This document shows positions 11,281 to 22,093 of a DNA stretch of 64,000 nucleotides, piece after piece. Source of the DNA: Fulvia fulva (lineage: Eukaryota; Ascomycota; Dothideomycetes; Mycosphaerellales; Mycosphaerellaceae). Every line of letters starts with the position of its first letter. Position 1 is the first letter of the stretch. Under the pieces are notes generated by a model. It made no database searches. It was not told the DNA's origin and worked only from the letters and a program-made list of their open reading frames with translations. The stretch spans positions 2,418,001-2,482,000 of the forward strand of contig NC_063021.1 of the NCBI RefSeq assembly GCF_020509005.1, in the 5' to 3' direction. A program made the translations under genes and the position numbers.

Positions 11281-14200
11281 ATCCTATCCCTCCTTTAACC
11301 TAAATCCTAGTGAATTTGGCTATCTCCTCCGTAGTAAGGTTATAAGGCCGTACCTATAGTCTCGTCGGCTTAGATTCTAGTTCCGGAAGTATAGTAGCTC
11401 TATTAATACCTATTAGAAGTATATCGTCATCTTCTTCGTCGTATGATTCGGACGTAATAGGTTTATTCTCGTTCGGAAGATCGCCTTTTCGATATTTACG
11501 ATATCTCCCTCCTCTATTACGATATCAACCCTATCCTCTAGTACTATAATGTCTTTAGCTTTAGGAAGATTAAGCTCCGGGTCCGGTCTTAACTATAGGA
11601 TTAGCTTTAGGTTTTCTCGGACTTATATACCCTTTAACCTCCTACTACTAAGCTCCTCGAGGACGTATATACTAAACCCCGAGTACACCTTAGCTATATA
11701 ATACGGCCTAAGCTAGCGGTAACTAATCTTTCTAGATAGGTCATCCTTATACGGCTTGTCGAACTTGACTATAAGATCCCCGACCTAGGACCCTATAAAG
11801 TTAATACTACGTTAAGTATTAGAGTATTCCTTACTTAGGGTACGAAGCCTTATTCTCCGTAACTATAACTCCTAAAGACCTATGTCCTATACCTATAATT
11901 AACGCGCCCGAATAGCTAATAGCTCCCCCGTTAATCTAATAGATCCCTACTTATAGTTCGCCTATATTAGGTAACCTACCTCGATTAGGAGAATAGTATA
12001 ATAGCTATATAGAACCTCTACCGGAGTTATACCCGTAATTCTAGACACCGTAGTTCTATTAGCCTAAAGTACCGTAGTAATCTATCGTTCCTAGGACTTA
12101 TAGGTATTCTTAATAAGCTTGGCTAATATAGCTAGAATAGGTCGAGATCCTATTTCTATAGTTATATTTAACTACGGGTAGTAGGGTAAGATCCGAATAT
12201 ACTTAATACCTATACTAATAAGTATTCTCTCTACCTCCCCTTTATTAATACTAGCGTTATTAAGTATAATCTTATAGTAGTATCTATACCGGCTAAATAC
12301 TATCTTATATAGAAACTTAGTAATTGCCCGTAAATTTAGAGGCTTCCGTACGACCTTCGCCTTAATCTACCTACTTAGAGCTTCTCGGGTAATAAGTAAG
12401 TACCCGTTTCGATATACGTAGACGGGATCGTAGTACTACCTCTCTCCTATAACCTACTAAGTCGATAAGTATATTTCTCCTACTCTCTAGTTACCTTCGC
12501 GAAAGTTACTAGGAGTATAGATCCTTACCTAATTCGATACGTCGGGTAAATAGCCCTCCTAGTAATACCGGCTAGTAATAAGATTATATACTAGCTCGGT
12601 ACTCCGATAACTATACTTTCTATAATAGTATATTACGATCTCTTTCTAAGCGTTGTTTTGTCTACTACTAGCTATATTAGTATACCCCTTCGCCGCTAAT
12701 AAAAAAGGAGCGCGTCTCCTAAGTAGTATCGAGGACTCTTCTTAATAAGGTTTCGATACTTAGCCCGGGTGACCCCTTCCGGTCGTATTCGATATTCTAG
12801 AATATAAGCTATAAGCTCGGAATTATTACTATACTAGGGTTCGAGGAGTCGTTTACGCTCTAGAATAACGGGGAAAGTACTCGGCGTAACAGAAGAATTT
12901 GTCGTTAATTTTCTTATTAATGTTATCGTTCGGTTCCGTAAGCTCTTTAGCTATAGGTAGTTTACGAGAAAGTATATCCGGTCCGGAGTACTTCTTCCTA
13001 TCGATATACCTTACTTCGAAGGTAAATAGCCGGATCTAAGTAACCTACCTTACTATTATAAAGTTTAGAATATCGGATACTAGCGTTTTAGTATTAACTT
13101 CGAGGATAAAGTCTACTCCTACGAGGTAGCGCTATACCTTCTTAAGCCCCTTTAGTACTCTAAGGTACTCCCGCTTTCCTATATCGTACTTAGCCTCGTT
13201 TACGTTCTAGGTACCGCTCTTATACCTTACTAGGTGTCTTCGTCGAGTGTTATCTAGTGATTCCTACGATGTTATATAACCCTACCTAATACTACTCGCG
13301 TTAATAGAAACAAAGATCCTACTAGCTCCTAGGGCGTAGGAGATATTTACTAACGCCGGTGTTATTACTAAGAGCCTTACTAGATTCTCTTTCGAGAACT
13401 ACTTATTATTAGTCTAGATAAACTCGACGTCCTTCCTTAAAAGTTTATATATTAGCCGAGCGACGATTACGGACTAGGGGACCTAAATCCGGAAGTAGAT
13501 ATAGATCCTAATATAAACTCGAACGTCCTTTACGTACTTTAGGGTTAGCTAGTTCAAGATCTTAGCTACTACCTTAGAATCTAGATAGCGGCCGCTTAGG
13601 CTAGTAATAGAGCCTACGATCTTTAGGGTCTTATAAAGCCACTACGGCTTCTCCTCTACGACTACTACTCCGGCCCTCTCTAGGTCCGTAAGAACAAGAT
13701 TTAGGGATATAATATATTCTACGACCTATTATCGAAGGCTAGACTCTACCTTAGCGTTACTATAATCATTAGTAGGACCTTTTACGCTAATATCGTTAAG
13801 AGATAGTTTTACTCGGTAAGAAATATAGTCTATTAACACCTTAGTTACTACCCGTACGAACTAAGTACCTAAGTTCGTCGTACCCTATAGTAACGTTATA
13901 TACCGTATAAGCCTAAGAGGCGTTATAAAGGCCGTTAAATCTCGGCTGCTTTCGTTAAGCGTGATCTAGTCGTACCCCGAAAACAAGTCTACTAAAGAGG
14001 CTACTCTATACCTAGTAAAGTCTTCCGAGAACCCGTCTATATCTAGGGGAATATTCGTATCCCTTATTGTTACCTCGTTTAAGAGTACAGCGGAGTTGAT
14101 CAACCTATATAGTATAGCTTCGCTCTTTAGCTCGACCTTCTTCGCTACTAAGAACTAAGTATTCGTAGAAGCACCTTGACTATACTTAAGAATTCTGTTC

Positions 14201-14340
14201 TTAATTCGCGCGCGGATTATCTGTTCTATAATCGCTCGTAAGCTTAGGTATAACCGAATGTTCCGCGCCTACTACGGTTTATACGTAATCGTTATAATCT
14301 TCTAAGGAGGTATAATATTTTGTCTAATCTGCCGTATATA
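11280..14340 (-). pseudogene. gypsy-C pol fragment: RT, RNase H and integrase C-terminal region
   Basis: The minus strand encodes a gypsy-type polymerase of the fungal lineage in which the first RT Asp block reads DLFSGYD (complement of about 13,985-14,010), followed by ITLNESSRDLT. The product continues through RNase H (roughly 12,950-13,300) to an integrase C-terminal tail with a KFDKPYK-like segment near 11,750. Frequent TAG/TAA codons interrupt it. I find no gag or protease upstream and no clear pair of LTRs, so this is a truncated copy. It differs clearly from gypsy-A and gypsy-B. Confidence 0.78.
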
Positions 14341-14533
14341 GCTAAAACCCTCAACCTTAATTTTACTAAATTGTACTGAAAATACTACCGGATGAATACT
14401 TAAATCCCCCCCTTATCAACTACTTAAATATAGACGACTAACTACCCTAGTAAGTAAGGGCGCGTCTAGTGACCTTAGAATAGCTTACGCGTAGGTGTAT
14501 ATATTTACCGGTCTACGGGCCGTAAAATATATA
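14341..14533. other. Unassigned RIP-altered spacer, target of the Fot1 insertion
   Basis: The spacer ends in an imperfect AT-rich palindrome (about 14,498-14,533) in which the Fot1 element used the TA at 14,532-14,533. A run of seven C residues lies at 14,406-14,412. No coding signal is seen. Confidence 0.4.
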
Positions 14534-14591
14534 ACGTGCTTTACTACCGAGCGGGCTATACTACCGAGCGGGCCACTTTTACTAAGAACTG
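14534..14591 (+). repeat. Fot1 left terminal inverted repeat
   Basis: It begins ACGTGCTTTAC and contains two tandem copies of ACTACCGAGCGGGC. It pairs with 16,341-16,398 with few mismatches. Confidence 0.9.
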
Positions 14592-14613
14592 TACCACTTC
14601 TATAGATATAGCT

Positions 14614-16350
14614 ATGCAACCACTATTATAGCGTATATTGTCTTTAAACGAGGCCAAACTGACCTTAGCTGTCTAGGCTACGAAACGCGACGCGACAATT
14701 ACGAATCGACTTACTACAAAGGTATACGACGCGTCTCGAACTATACTAGGGTATCGATTAAATAGACGACCTGCTCGGGGTGACTACGAGCCTAATTCGA
14801 AGAAGCTTATAGAGCTAGAAGAGAGGGTGAAACTTGAGTATATACTCGAGCTAGATCTTAGAGGTTTCCCGCTATTAAAGGCTAGTGTACGAGTAATAGC
14901 CGATTTATTGCTATAAGAGAAGGGTCTTAAGCCCGCTAGTCTCAATTAGACAGACAGGTTTATTAGGCGGCATTATAAGCTAAAGGTTCGTATAATATAT
15001 AGATACGATCGTTAGCGAGCCCTAATAGAAGATCTAGACGTTATTAAGAGGTAGTTCTTACTTGTACGTAATATAAAGGAGAAGTATAGTATCCTTAACT
15101 AGAATACCTATAACTTCGACGAGACAGGGTTTATAATAGGTGTCATTACGCCTTAGAGCGTCGTTACGGGTTCAGAAAGGCGTAGTAGAAAGAGGAAGGT
15201 CGTTTAATAGGGCAATAGAGAATAGGCAATAGTGATTAAGACTATCTATATAGACGGAATAGCGCTCCTACCCTACGTTATCCTTATAGGTAAACGGTAT
15301 ATTAGTACCTAGTACTAAGACGGTAACTTGGGTCTAGACTAGACAGTCGGGCTAATAGAGAACGGCTAGACTAATAATAAGTTCGGTATACGGTAGCTAG
15401 AGCATTTCTAGAAGTATACTATAGCTCGTACGACTAGGGTATAGAGACTACTTATTATCGATAGCTACAAGAGCTACAACTCGAAGGCATTCTAGAATCT
15501 ATATAAGGAATATAAGATCTTGGCACTATATATGCTATCGTACGCCTCGTACTTACTCTAGCTATTAGATATAGGTTGCTATTCGCCTTTAAAGAAGGTA
15601 TACGGTACTTAGCTCTCGGGCTAAGTACGCTAGCGTATTACTTATATCGACAAAGTAGAGTTCCTACGCGCCTTCCGGGCAGCCTATAACGCTATATTTA
15701 GACAGGAGAACATCCTATCGAGCTTCAGAGGCGCTGGTTTAGTTCCATTCAATCTATAGGCAGTGATAGACAAGCTTAATGTTAAGCTACGTACGCTGAC
15801 CCCTCTAGCTCCGGACTCTACCCCTTAGGAGTCGAAGATACTACGAACTACAAAAGAATTCGACTCTTAATCGACACTAGTAACGAACAAAACGCGTGCC
15901 CGGGTAGGTTTATCGCCGAACTCGTTATAGGAAGGGGTGTATTAGCTTATAAAAGGGAAAAGAGAGATAGCGTATTAGATAGCTCTTATACGAAGCGAGA
16001 TTAGTATACTACGCAAGTCTAACGAGGCCCTTCTATAGCGAAAAGCACGAAAGCGTAAGTATATTCAGTCTAGAGGGTCTCTAACCTTCGATAAGGCGTC
16101 GTAATTAATACCTCTAGAGGATACTACGAGGTAGGAAGTGAGTAGAGAGTCACTAGATAGTGTTCGGCTATTACTAAGGCTACGACGCTATAAGCGATAT
16201 AACAGTCGGGGCATAACGTACGTACCTATTAAGTAGACTTACTAGATAGCGAAGAATCTTAAGAGGAATTGTCCTCCTAGTAACGATTCTATAGGATGTC
16301 GTCGTGTTAAGATACCGTCGTAATTAAAGTAGAAGTAGTATAGTTCTTAG
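14614..16350 (+). pseudogene. Fot1/pogo transposase, RIP-broken
   Basis: The frame from ATG 14,614 to TAG 16,350 is 578 codons, close to the Fot1 family length of about 540. It is interrupted at many positions, almost all TAG. The N-terminal third has the helix-turn-helix DNA-binding region typical of the family. The DDE domain keeps all three acidic residues in family context: D169 in DETGF, D283 in IDSYKSY (family form DGHGSH) and D319 in LDIGCYSPLK. The last two are separated by 35 residues, the DD35D spacing of this branch. Translation of the present sequence would stop after five codons. Confidence 0.9.
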
Positions 16351-16398
16351 TAAAAGTGGCCCGCTCGGTAGTATAGCCCGCTCGGTAGTAAAGTACGT
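16341..16398 (-). repeat. Fot1 right terminal inverted repeat
   Basis: Reverse complement of the left terminal repeat, with the same tandem pair of inner motifs. The TA duplication follows at 16,399-16,400. Confidence 0.9.
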
Positions 16399-16400
16399 TA

Positions 16401-16551
16401 GATAGGTATATAGTAGATTAGTAGGACTATTTGCTTTTAGGTTTTCTATCTATCTATATTATATACTCGTACTCGTAGGGTAAAGGCTAGTCCTCTAAAC
16501 CTCTACTCAATATTAAGATTAACTAATAAGTCTTGCCTTACACTTTTTGAT
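16401..16551. other. Unassigned spacer with TCTA tail-like run
   Basis: TTCTATCTATCTATATTAT near 16,445-16,463 resembles the simple-repeat tails that end both LINE families in this window. It may be the scar of another LINE end. Nothing else is recognised before gypsy-B begins. Confidence 0.35.
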
Positions 16552-17131
16552 CGCCCCTCCTAAAATACGCCTTAGTCCTCTAAGCGTTATACACCTTATA
16601 AGGCTACTTACCTATCGAGCTCTATAATTGCGCGAACGCCTAATTATCCTCTAGTGCCCTATCGTTATCTAATAACATCGTATTCGCTCTATTAAGACTA
16701 TCCTCGACCGGCTTCCTTCGAGAAACATGTTACCTAGTTAGCTAGCTTACCCTAGACCTAAGTCTGTCTTCGGCTAGTACTCGCGTATAATCCTTATAAC
16801 TAAAGTTAGGTATTATTATAGGCTCTATAGGCTCTACTCGAGTATCGAACATATATAGAGCAGATTCTATTAGAGGTAAGGCTCGAGGCGACTTATTTAT
16901 AACGGTGTCTTTCGGAATGTCGTGTTAAGCCCGAGCACCTTAGTAGCTAGTAGGGACTAGTTAGATAGAGCTACGAAGCCTATAGGCGTAGACAACTCCG
17001 GCCGGTTATAGTAAAAGTCTATAATAGCGGCGGCTACGTGTTTAAGAATATCCTCTATAGGTTACTAGGTCTCACTATCGTCCTCGTTCTAATATCTAGC
17101 CTATTTCACCTTGTACTATATATCTACCTTA
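16552..17131 (-). pseudogene. gypsy-B copy 1: 3' end of pol (after the chromodomain core)
   Basis: This is the reverse complement of about 43,935-44,640 in copy 2 and covers the end of the chromodomain and the long tail after it. The last 16 bases (17,116-17,131) are the left target duplication of LINE-A copy 1. Many TAG/TAA codons are present. Confidence 0.75.
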
Positions 17132-17229
17132 TTACTACGATCGATCTCTGCGCCAAAACACGACACATTCGAAAGCTCTTATCAAGGCCATTCTAACGAT
17201 ACAAAAAGCAGGCCACTGCCCCTAGGACT

Positions 17230-18616
17230 AAGGGAGTTCTACCCCATTCAATCTGGACAGCTTGAAGCTCTCTTCACCCTGTTTCTTCAGCTCCAAACGC
17301 CGCGGAGGTGCCTAGCTACATTAGGCAACTCCTAGGCAATAGTAGCCTAGGCTACGGTACTAACGGCGCCTACGGCCCTATAGGCGAAGCCCCCCTAAGA
17401 CAACTAGCAGCAACTTATAGAGGACGCAAAAAGCATAGAAACTAACGATCAGCTCCCTTACCGGTCTCTATAGGTAATGATCACTTAGCTACGCACGGCG
17501 CTTGTACTGTCGTATCACCGAGGGCAACAAGAAATGAGGACGACGTCCTAGGCGATTAGTAAGGCCACCCGGAATCAACACCCCTATAGCTAGGCATCGG
17601 TCGCGGCATCGATACCAGGCCCCCGCCTAACGCACGATGCAGTTACGATCCGCATTGTAGCACAGGAAGACTAGGCCGAAGTTGCGAAGCTATCGAACAA
17701 GGAGCTCGCCTAACGAATTAACCAACTAGGGGTGGTCGTAGTGAACCAACAGTCTAACGGCACTCTATAGATCTATACTAGCTCTGCTACTGCTAGGAGG
17801 CACCTAGAGGCACAGCCACAGTGGGCATCTAAGGTTGCGGCATTAGCGAAGGTCTTAACGAAACAATTCACGATCCTAGTCCACGACATGCCTAAGGAGT
17901 TTGACCTAACCAACCAGGGTCACCTACGCGCTCTCTAAGAGGACAACCCGGTCACTCTTAACTCTCTAATCTAGAAGGCGACCTGGCTCTATAGGAAATG
18001 GCCAGAAGGCAAGAAGGCCTCGGCGCTAATAGTATAGCTACAAGACGCGAAAGCGGCGGATCTAGCGATAGAACAAGGCCTGGTCTAGCAATACAGCCTC
18101 AAGATAGTAGAAAAGCACTCCTCATCCTTTCGTGTCCTCTAATGCTTCAAATGCCAACAGTATAGACACCAAACCTACACGTGCACAAACAAGTAGGCCT
18201 GCTCGAACTGTGCAGGAGACTATATATCTAGGGACTGTACATCGACTACGAGACGGTGCGCGAACTGTCCGGGGCACTACCTATCGTATAGTGCGGAATG
18301 CCCATAGCGGAAACTAGCGAAAAACAAGGCAATCACAAACAGAACCGTCGCCCTAAGATTCTACGGCGACCGTGAGGCTAGCCTACACCGGAACCAACTA
18401 GCGGCGGTCGGGCACAAGCGCCCTAGGGCCGAGAACGATATAAAGGATGCGTAGCCTAGGGCGTACGGGAGGCCACGTGCTCTACTAGCTACGGCGAGGG
18501 AATCTAACCAGGCCCGGCTCCCCTTTAGTACACAGCCGATAGGCGTAGACCAGGACGTACAGGGCAGTAGGACACAGGACGATACAGAGGAAATGATTGT
18601 CGATGCCGATGACTAG
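17230..18616 (+). pseudogene. LINE-A copy 1 ORF1 (gag-like, zinc knuckles)
   Basis: The frame ends at TAG 18,614-18,616. Near its C-terminus (about 18,140-18,305) are three CCHC-like knuckles: CFKCQQYRHQTYTC, then CSNCAGDYISRDC, then CANCPGHYLSYSAEC. Such knuckles bind element RNA in LINE ORF1 proteins. Several TAG codons lie upstream, consistent with former Gln or Trp codons. The start codon is uncertain, so the left boundary is approximate. ORF1 overlaps ORF2 by eight bases in the string ATGACTAG. Confidence 0.75.
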
Positions 18617-21600
18617 CCTCGACACGCTTAGCATCATCCAGTATAACGTCAACTATAGCAAGGATATAGTCCAGAACCATTTCCTACACGAGGCGGACCC
18701 GCGCGTCTACCACGTCCTTGTAATCTAGGAGCTATAGATTAACCCGCACTATAAGAGACTAACGACCTGCAAGTCACTAGGCTACACGACATGCCTACGA
18801 GGCGACGGCAGACCCCGCACGTGCTTCTATGTTAGCAAGGACATACTAGAATCCGACTGGGAGGTAGTGTACTACGTAGACGAAGAAGGCGGGGGCGATA
18901 TTACCTCCCTCCACGTGGGTAGCACCTAGATACACAACCTATACATGCAACCGCTAGCCTCGAGGTCTAGCCGCGACCTAGGGGTCTGCAGACACCTAGA
19001 CAGTGCGCTCAAGAGACAAGGGTGCCACATCGTAGTAGGAGACTTCAACATACACCACCCTTCCTAGGAAAGCCTTATGCAGCCGCACCCTATAGCCGAC
19101 GAAGTACTCGACTTGATGGCGAGTAACGCAATTGCCCTTAATACCCCGAAGGACCTGGGCACCTAGAAGAGAGGGGGACTCTAAGGCACGATCGACCTCT
19201 CCTAGATCTCAGATAGCCACTACCACACGGTAACCTACTATAGGATCGAACATAAACTCGAGGCGTCGTCAGACCACATGCCAGTCAGGACCTCTATTGC
19301 GACACAGATACAACGCATACCAGCGAGAACCCCTAAGCCAAACTGGGGAAAGGCCCACTGGGCCAACATCTAGGCGTACCTCGATGACTCTAAGAGGCTA
19401 GTCCAGATCGCGCAGCAGCAATACAACAGTAAAGACGAGATAGACGAAGTAGTCCAGGGGTTGACAGACGAAATAAGAAAAGCGACCTCACTTCACGTTC
19501 CGCTTGCCTAACCAACGACATGGTCTAAACCATACTGGACGCCGGAGTGCACTACGGTAGTAAGAGAAGCAAGGAGAGCCCGCCGGGTGTGGACGAGCAG
19601 CTATAGCGAGGAGGCCTAGAACGTATACAGGGAGGCATGCCAACAGAAGAAAGCTATAATACGGAGGGAGAAAGCAGTCGGCTAGAGGGCCATAGTGGAA
19701 GAAATCGCCGGCAAGCTAGAGAGGATGTGGAAGCTAGCGAAATAGGCCCGACAGGACCCTACACAGGGCCCCTCCTTCTCTATCTCAGCGCTACAATCGC
19801 CTAGTGGCCCGGTTAGCGACCCCGAGGCCAAGGCGCGTCTACTAGCTAGCAAGTCCTTCCCACCCCCAGTCGAGGCTGATCTAAGCGACATAAACAGCTC
19901 TACTCCCCTAGCCCCTAGCATCGCGGTCTAACAGGAGGTGTCCGAGGGAGAAGTTACCGCTATGCTAAGGAAGTTGCCGGCGAAGAAAGCCCCGGGGCCG
20001 GATGGGATCCTAAACGAGCTACTAAAGAAGTGTAGAGATCAACTAGCCCTAGCAGTTGTAGCGATCTTCAACGCCTGCCTACAGACCGGATACCACCCGA
20101 TAGCTTTTAAACAATCGACGACAGTGGTCCTACGCAAGCCGCAGAAGGAAGACTATACGCAGGTGAAGTCGTACCGCCCAATTACGCTCCTTAACACTCT
20201 TGGGAAGGCGCTTAAGAAGCTGGTTGTAACGAGACTCTCCGAGGCGGTAGAGGAACACTCCCTACTCCCGGACACCTAGATGGGTACGCGCCCACAGCGA
20301 TCGACGCTATCCGCGATAGAACTTATCACCTCTCAGGTAAAGGCTATCTAGTATAAGAATAGGGACAAGGTGGCTTCCTTACTTAGCCTAGACATATCGG
20401 GAGCCTTCGACTACGTGTCACACCCGCGGCTTCTCTACATCCTAAGGGCGAAAGGACTCCCTAAGTGGCTTGTTAACTTCGTACGGTCCTACCTCCAAAA
20501 CCGCAGTACGTCGATCCTAGTCGGCTAGTACAGAAGCCTATTTCAAGCAGTCTACACTAGAATCCCGCAAGGCTTAACGCTAGCACCTATTCTGTTCCTC
20601 TTCTTTATAGCGACGCTGCTCCCAGCCCTAGAATCCTAGAACACCGCTACGAGCGGCTTCGTAGACGACACAAACATCCTAGCGTGGTCTTCCTCGACTA
20701 AGGAGAACTGTAGGCTACTAGAAGAGAAGCACAAGATCTGCGAGGACTAGGCTAGGAGGCACGGGGCTCGGTTTGCCCCAGAAAAGTACAATCTAATACA
20801 CTTTACGCGCCGGCTACGGTTCCACAATATGCAAGCTTCTATCTAGATATAGGGGCACACGACTAACCCGGCAAATCAGCTCAGGATCCTCGGACTATAG
20901 GTGGACCCGGCGCTACGGTAGAGGAAGCACGTACAGGCAATATTACGGAAAGCTGAACAGAATATAGCATTATGCCAGAGGCTCACTACGTCTACATAGG
21001 GGGCGGACTTCCGGCAGTCACGACTTCTATATACGGCTATTGTACGGCCAGTCCTTACCTATAGCAGCCAAGTGTGGTCCTTAGGCGAGAGGGCCTGCCT
21101 ATCGAAGGGACTCGTCGCGCCGCTAGCGAAGATCCAAAACCAATGCCTAAGGAAGGTCACCGGGGCATATAAGTCGACACTAACGAGGATGCTTGAGTAC
21201 GAGACCGCTATACCGCCGATCGACCTATACATCTAGGGACTACGGACCTCCTACTTAGGCAAGTCGGCACAGTACCTAGTATAGAAGGTCATCGCCAGTG
21301 CAGTCGCAAGGGCCCGCGAATCAGTACTAGCGTATAAGGGCATTCGACCCGGAAACGAGCCGAACTACCGGGCAAGGGACGAACAGCTAGCAACATAATG
21401 GGAAGGTAAGAAATCGTTTGTAGAGCAACTATGGAAAGAGAGGTGGAACAACCAGGTTGTAGGGCATAGTGGACGCCCTTAGCTAGCGGGACAACCTAAG
21501 GAATAGTCAGCTACAAAATCCGCGGTTAAGCACCCCCCGAAGCTTATCTACTACCGCCTTACGAGGGCACAGAGTAGTATAGCAACCCAACTGCGAAGCG

Positions 21601-21920
21601 AACACATCGGCCTCTAGGGGTACCTATCATAGAGGAAGGTCCTAGGATACACGAATACTAGCTGCCCCTACGGCTATCGCTCCTAGAACGTACGGCACGC
21701 ACTCCTCGTCTGTCCGAGGTGGTCGCTAGGAAGGGGGGAGTGGATGGCAAAGGCGAGGAACCGGACGATTGGGGCACTTCTTAACAACGCTGAAGACCTA
21801 CGGCGCATTACGAACTGGATACTAGAGAAGGGCTGGCTAGAACAGTACCGCCTAGTAGGAGTAGTGCAGGAAGAGAGGACACGACGTAGCGCGACGAGAC
21901 GGGCTAGGAGCGGGGGCTAA
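18609..21920 (+). pseudogene. LINE-A copy 1 ORF2: endonuclease-reverse transcriptase
   Basis: From ATG 18,609 to TAA 21,918-21,920 the frame is 1,104 codons with many in-frame TAG and a few TAA codons. The N-terminal domain is an apurinic-type endonuclease: IIQYNVN at about residue 8, VGDFNIHH at about 143-150 and SDH at 221-223. The reverse transcriptase follows, with KKAPGPDGI near residue 458, the SYRPI block near 522 and the catalytic box FVDD at 684-687. A Cys/His cluster lies near residues 1,019-1,035. I see no RNase H. The longest uninterrupted piece, 19,938-20,279, covers the first RT blocks. The enzyme would nick target DNA and copy the element RNA at the nick. Confidence 0.9.
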
Positions 21921-22093
21921 CGGGGTAGTGACATAGACTACGTACGTTCAGAGGGAAAGCTAATCTAGACAAGGAGTAGTCGGGGGCGGGAAGGGTTTTC
22001 ACCTATTCGGGTTTCCCTTTGTACATAACAATAGATATATACCTACATAGGCCGGATAGGGTCCTAGAACAGGGGAATGACAAATCTATCTAT

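Larger units (their letters stand above)
14534..16398 (+). mobile_element. Fot1/pogo-type DNA transposon, complete but RIP-altered
   Basis: This 1,865-bp element has inverted terminal repeats of about 58 bp (14,534-14,591 and 16,341-16,398) and a TA duplication on each side (14,532-14,533 and 16,399-16,400). It encodes a single transposase. Length, TA target and protein all fit the Fot1/pogo branch of Tc1/mariner. Each terminal repeat contains ACTACCGAGCGGGC twice in tandem, which may be paired transposase binding sites. TAG/TAA codons inactivate the transposase, so it could move only if an intact relative exists elsewhere. Confidence 0.93.
17132..22093 (+). mobile_element. LINE-A copy 1: full-length non-LTR retrotransposon
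   Basis: This 4,962-bp insertion lies within gypsy-B copy 1 and is flanked by the 16-bp duplication CTATATATCTACCTTA (17,116-17,131 and 22,094-22,109). It has two overlapping frames: ORF1 with zinc knuckles and ORF2 with endonuclease and RT. It ends in an ATCTATCTATCTAT tail. It keeps far more CA/TG than its surroundings or LINE-A copy 2, so it is younger or has met RIP fewer times. No RNase H domain is evident after the RT. Copy 2 at 34,844-46,956 lacks the first 177 bp. Confidence 0.92.
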
